Source: Bacteroidaceae bacterium (lineage in GTDB: Bacteria > Bacteroidota > Bacteroidia > Bacteroidales > Bacteroidaceae). Taken from it: DNA of 64,000 nt. Below the pieces are notes generated by a model, which worked only from the letters and a program-made list of their open reading frames with translations, was not told where the DNA came from and ran no database searches. Shown piece after piece: positions 7,984-17,388 of the stretch (positions within the stretch are counted from its first letter, which is position 1; every line of letters starts with the position of its first letter). The translations under genes and the position numbers were made by a program. The stretch lies in assembly GCA_017529865.1 (NCBI GenBank), contig JAFXNA010000014.1, positions 52,503 through 116,502 on the forward strand, written 5' to 3'.

Positions 7984-8343
7984 ATGAAGAGATTGAATAA
8001 GTTTGTCATGACCGTTGTTGACGGTATTCAAGAAAAGAAGGGGAAGAATATTCGTGTGGTCGACCTGTCAAAAATTGACGACACAATATGCAATTATCTG
8101 GTGATTTGCGAAGGAAACACACCTACTCAAGTACATGCTATCGCAGAATCGGTTGGTGATATGATGCGCGAGAAACGTGATGCACGTCCACTGACCGTAG
8201 ACGGACAACGCAATAACCTTTGGATTGCAATGGATTATGCAGATATCGTGGTACATGTGTTTGTGCCCGAATGTCGACAATTCTACGACATTGACAATCT
8301 GTGGGAAGATGCAGACCTGACAGACATCCCGAATGTCGACTGA
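7984..8343 (+). CDS. rsfS: Ribosomal silencing factor RsfS
   Basis: A 119-residue RsfS/YbeB/Iojap-family protein, which binds L14 on the large ribosomal subunit and blocks subunit joining in starvation. Recognised by VTVVDGIQEKKGKNIRVVDL, the YLVICEGNTPTQVHAIAE core and YADIVVHVF near the end. The start is ATG 7984 (MKRLNKFVMT); a GTG at 7939 in frame is inside the promoter and rejected. It is first in a co-directional run with ftsH and cdsA, an order common in Bacteroidetes. Confidence 0.93.
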   Translation: MKRLNKFVMTVVDGIQEKKGKNIRVVDLSKIDDTICNYLVICEGNTPTQVHAIAESVGDMMREKRDARPLTVDGQRNNLWIAMDYADIVVHVFVPECRQFYDIDNLWEDADLTDIPNVD

Positions 8344-8385
8344 GAAGAAGATGAAGAGAGAATGGAAGAATAACTAAGAGACGAA

Positions 8386-10737
8386 ATGGCACAAGAAACA
8401 AACAATAGAAACAATGCATCGGGCAAGATGCGCAAACCCAAATATAATCTAAGCTGGTTGTACCTATTATTATTAGCTGGAGTTGCATACGTTTTTCTGA
8501 CAAAATCGAGCAACCCCTCGGCAAAACAACTGGCTTATACCGACTTCCAAGCATGTCTGGACAGCGGATACGTAAAGGAGATCCTTGTCAACAAGGACTA
8601 TCTGACACTGAAATTCAAGGTAGACCCCAAAGGAGAAAAATACATCTATGGCGATGTAAACAAACAACAGGCTCCACGCATTCCACAAGTTGAGTTCGGT
8701 TCTGTCACCAGTCTTGAAAACAAAATTGACTCAGCTCGCGTACATGGAAAGTTTAGTGGAAAAGTAAGTTATGAGCGCGACGACAACACGTTGTGGAACA
8801 TTCTTATTCAGATAGGTCCCCTCATCCTGTTGGTAGTATTCTGGTTCTTCATCATGAATCGCATGGGAGGTGGAGGTATCGGAGGCGGTATCTTCAACTT
8901 TGGCAAGTCGAAAGCAAAATTGTTCGACCAAAACGGAACCACCACCAAGATTACTTTCAAGGATGTAGCAGGCCAGACAGAAGCCAAACGTGAGGTACAC
9001 GAGATTGTCGATTTCCTGAAGAATCCAAAGAAATACACCGAATTGGGAGGTAAGATTCCAAAGGGTGCCTTGCTCGTAGGACCTCCAGGAACAGGTAAAA
9101 CCCTGCTTGCCAAAGCCGTTGCAGGCGAAGCTGATGTACCATTCTTCTCAATGTCGGGTTCAGACTTTGTGGAAATGTTCGTGGGAGTGGGAGCCAGCCG
9201 TGTGAGAGACCTGTTCCAACAAGCAAAGGACAAGTCGCCTTGTATCATCTTCATTGACGAAATTGATGCCATAGGACGTGCAAGAGGCAATAAAGCCAGC
9301 ATCGGAGGTAATGATGAACGTGAAAATACACTGAACCAATTGCTTACTGAGATGGATGGATTCGGCACGAACAGTGGTATCATCATCCTTGCTGCCACCA
9401 ACCGTGCAGATGTGCTCGATAAGGCTTTGCTGCGTGCAGGTCGTTTTGACAGGCAGATACATGTAGACCTACCTGACCTTAACGAGCGAAAGGCTATTTT
9501 CAACGTACACCTGCGTCCTATTAAGATAGACGAAACGGTCGATGTAGATATGCTGGCCCGTCAGACACCTGGTTTCTCAGGAGCCGATATCGCAAACGTC
9601 TGTAACGAAGCAGCACTGATCGCTGCCCGCAATAATAGCCCATGGGTCAACAAACAATGTTTCCTTGATGCCGTAGACCGTATCATCGGAGGTCTGGAGA
9701 AAAAGACAAAGGTGATGACAGCAGAAGAAAAGCGTGCCATTGCGCTCCATGAAGCCGGACATGCAACCATCAGTTGGTTCTGTCAGTATGCCAATCCTTT
9801 GGTCAAAGTGACCATCGTTCCAAGAGGACAAGCACTGGGTGCCGCATGGTATATGCCAGAGGAACGACAGATTACTACCAAGGAAGAAATGTTGGATGAC
9901 ATCTGTGCTACGCTTGGAGGACGTGCAGCAGAAGACCTGTGTATCGGCAGAATATCAACCGGTGCGATGAACGACTTGGAGAAAGTGACCAAACGTTCGT
10001 ACGGTATGATTGCATACGCAGGTATGAGCGATTCGCTGCCAAACCTTTGCTATTACAACAACGAAGAGTACGCATTCACCAAACCATATAGTGACCATAC
10101 TGCTCAACTGATTGATGAAGAAGTGAAGAAACTGATTGCAGAGCAGTATGAGCGAGCAAAGCAAATCCTGCGCGAGCACAAAGAAGGACATGAAGAATTG
10201 GCACAATTGCTGATTGACAGAGAGGTCATCTACGCAGAAGATGTAGAGCGCATCTTTGGCAAGCGTCCTTGGGTATCACGCACAGAAGAAATCCTTGCAG
10301 CAAATGCCAACCAGCAGCCACTCGATAATGCTTACGGAACCGACCACAGCGCAGAAAACGAGGAGTTTATCCGCAAGAAAGTGGTGGAAGCTGTAGTGGA
10401 GAAAGCTAAAAAAGGTGAACTGATAGAGGGACAGAATATAGGGAAGGTGAAAGAAGGAGAAGAAAACGCCAAAGAGGAGAAACATGAGCCAAAGCAATTC
10501 CACGAGTTGAAAGTCACCACTTTTGAGACTTCCACAAATGAAGATGTCGTGACTGATGAATTAGACTCGATGGAACCTTTCGAATTGATTGATCCCATAG
10601 AGACGAACACAGAGTCCAAACCCGAACCTTCAATCGATCAGGTTGCCAATAAACAAGACACAGAACCTCAACAGCAGGCAGGTGAGGAAGGAAAAACTAG
10701 CACCGACCCACATGAACAAACGCTGTTTGGGTGGTGA
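8386..10737 (+). CDS. ftsH: ATP-dependent zinc metalloprotease FtsH
   Basis: A 783-residue membrane-anchored AAA protease that degrades misfolded or regulated membrane and cytosolic proteins. Two membrane helices (about 22-40 and 138-157) flank a periplasmic domain. A Gly-rich linker follows, then Walker A GPPGTGKT at 232-239, Walker [11 protein letters not shown], the second region of homology ending RAGRFDR, and the zinc-site HEAGH at 455-459. It is about 120 residues longer than the E. coli enzyme because of an acidic, low-complexity C-terminal tail (from about 650) rich in Glu, Lys and Gln; such tails are usual in Bacteroidetes. It is 42 bases after rsfS and 24 before cdsA. Confidence 0.97.
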   Translation: MAQETNNRNNASGKMRKPKYNLSWLYLLLLAGVAYVFLTKSSNPSAKQLAYTDFQACLDSGYVKEILVNKDYLTLKFKVDPKGEKYIYGDVNKQQAPRIPQVEFGSVTSLENKIDSARVHGKFSGKVSYERDDNTLWNILIQIGPLILLVVFWFFIMNRMGGGGIGGGIFNFGKSKAKLFDQNGTTTKITFKDVAGQTEAKREVHEIVDFLKNPKKYTELGGKIPKGALLVGPPGTGKTLLAKAVAGEADVPFFSMSGSDFVEMFVGVGASRVRDLFQQAKDKSPCIIFIDEIDAIGRARGNKASIGGNDERENTLNQLLTEMDGFGTNSGIIILAATNRADVLDKALLRAGRFDRQIHVDLPDLNERKAIFNVHLRPIKIDETVDVDMLARQTPGFSGADIANVCNEAALIAARNNSPWVNKQCFLDAVDRIIGGLEKKTKVMTAEEKRAIALHEAGHATISWFCQYANPLVKVTIVPRGQALGAAWYMPEERQITTKEEMLDDICATLGGRAAEDLCIGRISTGAMNDLEKVTKRSYGMIAYAGMSDSLPNLCYYNNEEYAFTKPYSDHTAQLIDEEVKKLIAEQYERAKQILREHKEGHEELAQLLIDREVIYAEDVERIFGKRPWVSRTEEILAANANQQPLDNAYGTDHSAENEEFIRKKVVEAVVEKAKKGELIEGQNIGKVKEGEENAKEEKHEPKQFHELKVTTFETSTNEDVVTDELDSMEPFELIDPIETNTESKPEPSIDQVANKQDTEPQQQAGEEGKTSTDPHEQTLFGW

Positions 10738-10761
10738 AGAGTGAAGAGAGAAAAGTGAAAA

Positions 10762-11619
10762 ATGAAGAGTGATTTTATCATACGTACCATCACAGGACTG
10801 ACATTCGTAGCAGTTGTCGTAGGATGCATCTTATGGCATCCCATCAGTTACGGTTTTTTGTTTGCCCTCTTCTCAGGGCTGACAACGTGGGAGTTCTGCA
10901 CCCTCATGAACAAATACCAAAACTGTCAAGTCAACCGTTTGATTACGACTGTAGCTTCTGTGTATCTGTTTGGTGCGATCATGGCCTTTAACGCTAACAT
11001 CACAGGTGCTGAGATATTCATTCCGTATTTGATTACGCTGGTGTATCTGTTGATTGTAGAACTTTATTTCCCGAAGAACAACGTGCTGATGAACTGGGCC
11101 TTCACCATGATGTCACAACTCTACATCGCCCTACCATTCGCATTGCTCAACACCCTGTCATTCATTTCTGTGAAATATGGTGTGGTGTACAATCCCGTAT
11201 TTATACTCTCAATGTTCATCTTCATTTGGTTCGGCGACTCAGCCGCATACGGATTTGGCACCTGGTTGGGACGTCATCGATTGTTTCCACGCATATCACC
11301 CAAGAAATCATGGGAGGGATGCATTGCTGCCTTCGTGATGGCAATCGGAGTGTCACAAGTAATTGCCACCTTCAATCAGGGCTTTGCTACTGAAGAACTA
11401 CCCAATCGACTTGCATGGGCAGGTCTTGCTATCGTGGTCATCGGATTTGGCACTTGGGGTGATTTGGTAGAATCGCTGATTAAGCGGAAGTTAGGCATTA
11501 AAGATTCGGGAAAGATTCTGCCAGGACATGGAGGAATGCTCGACAGGTTCGACAGTTCCCTACTTGCCATTCCAATGGCAGTAGTATATATCTATACCAT
11601 GAACGAAATATTAGGATAA
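10762..11619 (+). CDS. cdsA: Phosphatidate cytidylyltransferase
   Basis: A 285-residue inner-membrane enzyme that makes CDP-diacylglycerol from phosphatidate and CTP, the branch point for phospholipids. It has about eight hydrophobic helices and the family signature near the C-terminus (about 240-265): KRKLGIKDSGKILPGHGG followed by DRFDS. The upstream 24-base gap is made of GTGAAGAG-type microrepeats that run into the start codon itself, so the first codons are shared with the repeat. It is probably co-transcribed with ftsH. Confidence 0.95.
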   Translation: MKSDFIIRTITGLTFVAVVVGCILWHPISYGFLFALFSGLTTWEFCTLMNKYQNCQVNRLITTVASVYLFGAIMAFNANITGAEIFIPYLITLVYLLIVELYFPKNNVLMNWAFTMMSQLYIALPFALLNTLSFISVKYGVVYNPVFILSMFIFIWFGDSAAYGFGTWLGRHRLFPRISPKKSWEGCIAAFVMAIGVSQVIATFNQGFATEELPNRLAWAGLAIVVIGFGTWGDLVESLIKRKLGIKDSGKILPGHGGMLDRFDSSLLAIPMAVVYIYTMNEILG

Positions 11620-11649
11620 CAAAGAAACAATAACTAAAAATTATACAAA

Positions 11650-13626
11650 ATGGAAGAATTAGTAAACAATGAACCTGTAGTTCAACAAGAAGAAGTTGAT
11701 ACAGAAACGACTGCTGCAACTGAAGTTGTAGCAAAAGAAGCCGTAGAACAAGAGCAGCCCGTTGAACAGCCTACAGAAGTAGCTGAACAAGAGGTGGAGT
11801 TAGAATCTGTAACAGAGGCTGAGGCTGAAACAGAAAGTGCACCAAACTCAGAGTCGGAAACAGAGGCAGAAGCAGAGGCAGAAACAGAGGCTGAAACAGA
11901 AAGTGCACCAGAAGCAGAAAGTGCACCAGAAGCAGAGATGCAGATTCCTAATACAAAAGAAGGAATCATAGAGCGGCTGAAACAAATCGCACAAAGCGAT
12001 GAAGAGATTAACCGACAGGAAGTGGATGCTCTGAAAAGTCATTTCTACCGTATTCTCAAGGCGGAAGGAGAAGCGGCATACAAACAATACATTGACGAAG
12101 GAGGAGAACCTGAGGCATATACGCCTATCATGGATCCTACAGAGCAATTGTTCAAGGAAGAAATGAACATCGTCCGTGAGAAACGTGCCGCTCAGCACAA
12201 AGCATTAGAGCAGCTGAAAGAACAGAACTACCTGAGAAAGTTACAAATCATCGAGAAAATCAAGGTGATTCTCGACAATCCTGACGAGGTCAACAAATCG
12301 TATAACGAGTTCAGAGCCCTTCAAACAGAATGGAACAGCATCAAAGATGTTCCTGCAGAAAAGAGCACAGAACTTTGGAAGACATATCAGATAAACGTAG
12401 AGAAATTCTATGATACCTTGAAACTCAATAACGAGTTCCGTGCTTACGACTTCAAGAAGAACCTTGAACTGAAAACGGCATTGTGCGAAGCTGCAGAGCG
12501 ACTGACAGAAAGCAATGATGTCGTAGGAGCATTCCGCACTTTGCAAAACCTGCATCAGCAGTTCCGCGAGATAGGTCCCGTCAGCCGAGAACTCCGCGAA
12601 GAAGTGTGGCATCGTTTCAAAGACGCATCAACCACCATCAACAAACGTCATCAGGACTATTTCGAAGCTCGCAAAGAAGAAGAGAATCAGAATTTAGATC
12701 AAAAGACCGCAATCTGTGAGATTATCGAAGGCTTTGATCTTGATGCTCTGAAATCATTCTCCGACTGGAACAAGACCAGTGAAAAAGTAATCAGTCTTCA
12801 AGCCAAGTGGAAAACGATAGGTTATGCACCACAAAAGATGAACCAGAAGATCTACGATCGTTTCCGCACCGCTTGCGATGTATTCTTTGCCCGTAAAGCC
12901 GAAGCCCTCAAGGAAGTCCGCGAGAGCCAAAGCGATAATCTCAAGAAGAAAACAGAGTTAGTGGAGAAGGCAGAAGCATTGAAAGACAGCACTGACTGGA
13001 AGAAAACAGCCGATGCGCTCATTGCCCTTCAGAAAGAATGGAACACAATAGGCCCTGTTTCCAGGAAGCAGAGTGTCGCATTGTGGAACCGATTCCGTGC
13101 AGCCTGCGATGCCTTCTTTGATGCAAAGAAAGCAAACACATCTTCACAGCATGGCGAACAGGCCGAGAACCTGAGCAAGAAGAAAGCAATTGTTGCCCGT
13201 CTTGAAGCTATCGTACCGGAAGAAACAGCAGATCTCCGTCAACAGTTGAAAGACGCTCAGAGTGAATGGAACGAAATCGGACATGTACCATTCAAAGAGA
13301 AAGATGCCGTGTTCCAAGCATTCCGTGCACAAATGGACCGTCTCTACGACTACCTGGGTGAGACCGCATCGAAACGCCGTGTTGAACGCTTCAAGAGCAC
13401 AGTCAGCGAGGGCGGTGGAGATCGCATGAGAGACAAATTAGTACGTCAGGCCGAAATCTTAGAACAAGAGATCAAGACCTACGAAAACAACCTTGGTTTC
13501 CTTAATCTCTCAAAAGGCAATAAGAGCAGCAACCTGGTTGAAGAGCTACACCATAAAGTCGACAAACTGAAAGCCGACTTGAAAGAGATCCGTGAGAAAA
13601 TAAAAATCGTCGATGCAAATTCATAA
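11650..13626 (+). CDS. DUF349-repeat protein with acidic repetitive N-terminus
   Basis: A 658-residue cytoplasmic, highly helical protein. Residues about 1-105 are low-complexity and acidic, built from TEAE/ESAPEAE units; the DNA there is a set of near-identical GCAGAGGCAGAAAC-type repeats. The rest carries five successive DUF349 units of about 75 residues each, recognisable by the recurring pattern LQ-W-IG-V or LQKEWNTIGPVSRKQ followed by LWNRFRAACDAFF. A final coiled-coil (EQEIKTYENNLGFLNL to the end) closes the protein. DUF349 proteins are widespread in Bacteroidetes and actinobacteria but have no established function. It follows cdsA by 30 bases, so it probably belongs to that transcript. 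Confidence 0.85.
   Translation: MEELVNNEPVVQQEEVDTETTAATEVVAKEAVEQEQPVEQPTEVAEQEVELESVTEAEAETESAPNSESETEAEAEAETEAETESAPEAESAPEAEMQIPNTKEGIIERLKQIAQSDEEINRQEVDALKSHFYRILKAEGEAAYKQYIDEGGEPEAYTPIMDPTEQLFKEEMNIVREKRAAQHKALEQLKEQNYLRKLQIIEKIKVILDNPDEVNKSYNEFRALQTEWNSIKDVPAEKSTELWKTYQINVEKFYDTLKLNNEFRAYDFKKNLELKTALCEAAERLTESNDVVGAFRTLQNLHQQFREIGPVSRELREEVWHRFKDASTTINKRHQDYFEARKEEENQNLDQKTAICEIIEGFDLDALKSFSDWNKTSEKVISLQAKWKTIGYAPQKMNQKIYDRFRTACDVFFARKAEALKEVRESQSDNLKKKTELVEKAEALKDSTDWKKTADALIALQKEWNTIGPVSRKQSVALWNRFRAACDAFFDAKKANTSSQHGEQAENLSKKKAIVARLEAIVPEETADLRQQLKDAQSEWNEIGHVPFKEKDAVFQAFRAQMDRLYDYLGETASKRRVERFKSTVSEGGGDRMRDKLVRQAEILEQEIKTYENNLGFLNLSKGNKSSNLVEELHHKVDKLKADLKEIREKIKIVDANS
11800..11945. 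repeat. Acidic coding microsatellite in the DUF349 gene
   Basis: Repeated GAGGCTGAAACAGAAAGTGC and GCAGAGGCAGAAAC units encode the TEAEAE/ESAPEAE tract. The repeat is in multiples of three and could vary in length between strains. Confidence 0.75.
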
Positions 13627-13627
13627 A

Positions 13628-13700
13628 CTATTAAGCTATTAAGCCCATCACTCCCCTTGAGGGGGAGCAGGGAGGGGGCGACCATTAAGCTATTATATAA
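13628..13700. repeat. Mixed AT microrepeat and GC-rich palindrome between the DUF349 gene and meaB
   Basis: CTATTAAG units (13628-13642, 13685-13692) flank a GC-rich element, CTCCCCTTGAGGGGGAG with a GGGAGGGGGCG tail, the same family as the intragenic elements elsewhere in the window. Confidence 0.7.
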
Positions 13701-13715
13701 TAAGGTGTAATTCCA

Positions 13716-14825
13716 ATGATGGAACATCCAGAAAACAGTGCAGAATACGAAGGACTGACGGTGAACGCAGGAGTGGATCATCAGGAGATGGTGAATCCAT
13801 ACTTGAAGAGTATGCGCAAGAAACGTACGAAACTCTTCACTCCTGCTGAATATGTCGAAGGAATCATTAAGGGAGACGTCACTCGATTGAGTCAGGCAGT
13901 AACTCTTGTTGAGAGCACCCTTCCAGAGCATCAGGTCATCGCACAAGAAGTGATTGAGAAGTGTTTGCCATACTCAGGCAGTTCTGTCAGGGTCGGCATC
14001 TCGGGTGTTCCAGGAGCAGGCAAGTCTACCAGTATCGATGCTTTTGGCATTCATGTGCTCGAACACTATGGAGGGAAACTCGCTGTATTAGCCATCGACC
14101 CATCGAGCGAAAAGACAAAAGGTAGTATTTTGGGCGACAAGACCCGCATGGAACGCCTGGCAGTTCACCCCAAATCATTCATTCGCCCTTCGCCAACAGC
14201 CGGTTCCCTTGGAGGTGTCGCACGAAAAACTCGTGAAACCATCATCCTCTGCGAGGCAGCAGGCTACGACAAGATTTTCGTAGAAACGGTCGGAGTAGGT
14301 CAAAGTGAAACAGCATGTCACTCAATGGTGGACTTCTTCCTGCTGATTCAATTAGCAGGAACAGGGGACGAGCTACAAGGCATCAAGCGCGGTATTATGG
14401 AGATTGCGGATGGTATTGTCATCAACAAAGCAGATGGAAATAACGTAGAGAAAGCCGAGTTGGCAGCTAGCCACTTCCGTAACGCACTCCATTTGTTCCC
14501 ACTGCCTGATAGCGGATTGGTTCCAGAAGTGCTTTGTTATTCCGGATTCTATGGACTGAACATCGATAAAGTCATGGCTATGGTGTTCGATTATGTAGAG
14601 AAGACAAAAGCATCAGGCTATTTCCAGTATCGTCGCAATGAACAGTCGAAATACTGGATGTACGAAAGTATCAACGAACATCTGAAGAACAATTTCTTCT
14701 ACAACAACCGAATCAAACAACTGATTCCAACAATGGAAAATCAGGTATTGGGTGGACAAATGACTTCGTTCGTAGCTGCCAACAAACTATTAGAGGAATA
14801 TTATCGCATCATGCATCAATCCTAA
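13716..14825 (+). CDS. meaB: MeaB/ArgK-family GTPase, methylmalonyl-CoA mutase chaperone
   Basis: A 369-residue G3E-type P-loop GTPase that protects and reloads methylmalonyl-CoA mutase with its B12 cofactor. The P-loop GVPGAGKST is at about 90-98; DPSSEKTKGSILGDKTRM, ETVGVGQSE and the base-recognition NKADG follow, all typical of MeaB. The mutase genes themselves are not in the window; in Bacteroidetes the pathway yields propionate or succinate interconversion. The upstream gap contains dispersed repeats and no clear promoter. Confidence 0.92.
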   Translation: MMEHPENSAEYEGLTVNAGVDHQEMVNPYLKSMRKKRTKLFTPAEYVEGIIKGDVTRLSQAVTLVESTLPEHQVIAQEVIEKCLPYSGSSVRVGISGVPGAGKSTSIDAFGIHVLEHYGGKLAVLAIDPSSEKTKGSILGDKTRMERLAVHPKSFIRPSPTAGSLGGVARKTRETIILCEAAGYDKIFVETVGVGQSETACHSMVDFFLLIQLAGTGDELQGIKRGIMEIADGIVINKADGNNVEKAELAASHFRNALHLFPLPDSGLVPEVLCYSGFYGLNIDKVMAMVFDYVEKTKASGYFQYRRNEQSKYWMYESINEHLKNNFFYNNRIKQLIPTMENQVLGGQMTSFVAANKLLEEYYRIMHQS

Positions 14826-14856
14826 TGCATCATATCATTATCATACAGCATTAATC

Positions 14857-15840
14857 ATGAATAAGATACACTTTTCATACAATATGTTACACGCACCCAA
14901 CAAGGTACTCAAAACCTGCTTTGTCACAGTCCTAATGGCATGTGGTCTGCTGGCCAATGCGCAGGAAGGCAGTACCGGTTATCAATTCCTTGAGATTCCC
15001 ACGTCAGCACATGCAGCGGCTTTGGGAGGCAACAACATCAGTATCATTGAAGATGATGCCTCGTTGCTGTTTACGAACCCTGCATTGACAGTCAACACCT
15101 CCAACAAAACGCTCAATCTCAACTATGCTTCATATATATCAAGCACAAACAAGTTGAGCGCCTCTTTTGTTAAGCACATGGGTGAACGTGGTACTTGGGC
15201 TTTTGGTGCACAGCTCTTGAACTATGGCGACCTGATTGAAACAGACGCCAACTTCAACACAATAGGAGAGTTCTCTGCAAAGGATATTGACATACAGGCA
15301 GGATATGCATATTTGTTTACCGATTATCTATCAGGTGGTGTACAAGGAAAAGTGCTGTTATCGAATTATGGAGAATTCAAGTCTACAGCTATTGCTGTCG
15401 ATTTAGGTTTAAACTACTATACCCCTGAGCTTGGTTGGTCATTCAGTCTTGTTGCACAGAATCTGGGAGGTCAGGTCGATGCACTTTATGAAACACACGA
15501 GAAGATGCCGTTCAATTTGGCTTTTGGTGTATCGAAAGATTTTGAGAACGCACCTATCAGACTGTCAGTAACATTCGACAAACTCACAGATTGGGATGTC
15601 AAAAAGCCTATTCACCACCTTACATTTGGTGCAGACATATTCCCTTCTAGTACAACATGGGTAGCAATAGGCATCAATCCACGCAGGTCAAAAGAAATGA
15701 AAATACAGGATAGTAGCCATTGGGCCGGTGTATCTCTCGGTGCGGGATTGTCTTTGAAGAAAATTAAAATCGGGCTGGCATACGGAAAGTATCACGTAGC
15801 AGCCTCATCACTCTTAATCAATGCCAGCTATGCATTCTAA
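14857..15840 (+). CDS. porQ: Type IX secretion system protein PorQ
   Basis: A 327-residue outer-membrane barrel of the FadL-like PorV/PorQ group. The mature start [21 protein letters not shown] and FTNPALTVN are typical of PorQ, an accessory of type IX secretion. The predicted signal peptide is long (cleavage near LLANAQ at about residue 36); an in-frame ATG at 14884 would give a more ordinary one and is a reasonable alternative start. The gene overlaps cmk by up to 20 bases, a pairing often seen in Bacteroidetes. Its presence means the strain probably exports proteins with type IX tails. Confidence 0.85.
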   Translation: MNKIHFSYNMLHAPNKVLKTCFVTVLMACGLLANAQEGSTGYQFLEIPTSAHAAALGGNNISIIEDDASLLFTNPALTVNTSNKTLNLNYASYISSTNKLSASFVKHMGERGTWAFGAQLLNYGDLIETDANFNTIGEFSAKDIDIQAGYAYLFTDYLSGGVQGKVLLSNYGEFKSTAIAVDLGLNYYTPELGWSFSLVAQNLGGQVDALYETHEKMPFNLAFGVSKDFENAPIRLSVTFDKLTDWDVKKPIHHLTFGADIFPSSTTWVAIGINPRRSKEMKIQDSSHWAGVSLGAGLSLKKIKIGLAYGKYHVAASSLLINASYAF

Positions 15841-16528
15841 AATAATTGTAGCACTCGACGGACACTCATCGTGCGGAAAAAGCACGATGGCAAAATGGTT
15901 GTCCAAACAAGTTGGTTATATCTACGTAGACACAGGAGCAATGTATCGTGCAGTCACACTCTTTGCACTTCGCAACAAGTTCATTACTCCTGAAGGAATT
16001 GACGAAGCAGGGCTGAAAGCAGCACTCAAAGATGTTACCATTAGTTTCAAACTCGACGAAGAGACCCGTCTTCCTCTGACCTGTCTCAATGGTGAAGTCG
16101 TAGAACACGAAATCCGTTTGATGGAAGTATCAAACAATGTCAGCCCTATTGCAGCACTGCCTTTCGTTCGAGAAGTGCTTACTGCCCAACAGCAACAGAT
16201 GGGAAAAGAGAAGGGTATCGTGATGGACGGACGTGATATCGGCACAGCCGTTTTTCCCAATGCAGAACTGAAAGTATTTGTAACCGCATCAGCAGAAGTA
16301 CGAGCAAAACGCCGTTATGATGAACTCATCGAAAAAGGTGAGAAAAATGTCGACTTCGAAGAAATCCTGAAGAATGTACAGGAGCGAGACTATATAGACT
16401 CCCATCGTGAGGTTAATCCGCTACGCCAAGCTGACGATGCATTGGTACTCGATAACTCATTCATGACAAAAGACGAACAGAATCAGTGGTTATTAGATAA
16501 GTTCAACCAAGTTATTCATTCATCATAG
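15821..16528 (+). CDS. cmk: Cytidylate kinase
   Basis: A 235-residue (d)CMP kinase. The P-loop is [10 protein letters not shown] near the start; DTGAMYRA and [16 protein letters not shown] are family signatures. The start is ATG 15821 (MPAMHSK) or ATG 15830 ([11 protein letters not shown]); both lie inside the end of porQ, so translation is probably coupled. It ends in TAGTG, shared by one base with ispH. Confidence 0.95.
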   Translation: MPAMHSKIIVALDGHSSCGKSTMAKWLSKQVGYIYVDTGAMYRAVTLFALRNKFITPEGIDEAGLKAALKDVTISFKLDEETRLPLTCLNGEVVEHEIRLMEVSNNVSPIAALPFVREVLTAQQQQMGKEKGIVMDGRDIGTAVFPNAELKVFVTASAEVRAKRRYDELIEKGEKNVDFEEILKNVQERDYIDSHREVNPLRQADDALVLDNSFMTKDEQNQWLLDKFNQVIHSS

Positions 16529-17388
16529 TGTTCATCGAAATTGACAACGGATCGGGTTTTTGTAATGGTGTGACCACAGCCATCCGCAAAGCAGAAGAAG
16601 AGTTGAGCGCATCCAGCACCCCACTCTATTGTCTTGGTGATATCGTTCATAACGGTCGTGAGTGCGAGCGACTGAAAGCATTAGGACTTATCAGTGTAAA
16701 CAAAGCGTCCCTTTCCAAACTCCACGACACAAAACTACTACTACGAGCACACGGAGAGCCACCATCAACATACCGTCAGGCTGAAGAACAAAACATACAG
16801 ATTATCGATGCCACATGTCCTGTTGTGCTACATATCCAAAAAAGGATCAAAGCTGATTACGATGCCGACCCGGAACATAAAAAACAGATTGTTATCTATG
16901 GGAAGAACGGACATGCAGAAGTAATCGGCCTGGTGGGACAGACTGAAGGAAATGCTATCGTAATCGAAAACCTCGAAGATGCACAGAAACTCGACTTCAC
17001 ACGCAACATCCAACTATATTCGCAGACAACAAAGTCACTTGAGGGATTCCGTGAGATTGTCAGTTATATCAGTGAGCACATGCAAGAAGGTGCAGAGTTC
17101 AATTACTTTGATACCATCTGCCGACAAGTTGCAAACCGCATACCGCGCATTCGAGAGTTTGCCGAACACCATGATGTCATCCTTTTTGTTTGTGGAAAGA
17201 AGAGTTCCAACGGAAAGGTTCTTTATTCAGAATGTCTGAATGTCAATCCACGTTCGCACATGATTGAAGATGCCTCAGAGATTGATAATGCATGGTTCGA
17301 TGGAGCAGAATCTGTTGGCATTTGTGGTGCCACATCTACCCCAAAGTGGTTGATGGAACAATGTCGTGATGCCATTTTAAAGCAATGA
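16528..17388 (+). CDS. ispH: 4-hydroxy-3-methylbut-2-enyl diphosphate reductase
   Basis: A 286-residue iron-sulfur enzyme for the last step of the MEP isoprenoid pathway. The three cluster cysteines are visible in GFCNGV (about 12), ATCPVV (about 96) and in the CGATSTP region near the end, or the preceding DTICRQ; the family uses three. The start is GTG 16528 (MFIEIDNGSGF), the only codon that keeps the conserved N-terminus, overlapping the cmk stop by one base. The stop overlaps topB by four bases (ATGA). Confidence 0.95.
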   Translation: MFIEIDNGSGFCNGVTTAIRKAEEELSASSTPLYCLGDIVHNGRECERLKALGLISVNKASLSKLHDTKLLLRAHGEPPSTYRQAEEQNIQIIDATCPVVLHIQKRIKADYDADPEHKKQIVIYGKNGHAEVIGLVGQTEGNAIVIENLEDAQKLDFTRNIQLYSQTTKSLEGFREIVSYISEHMQEGAEFNYFDTICRQVANRIPRIREFAEHHDVILFVCGKKSSNGKVLYSECLNVNPRSHMIEDASEIDNAWFDGAESVGICGATSTPKWLMEQCRDAILKQ

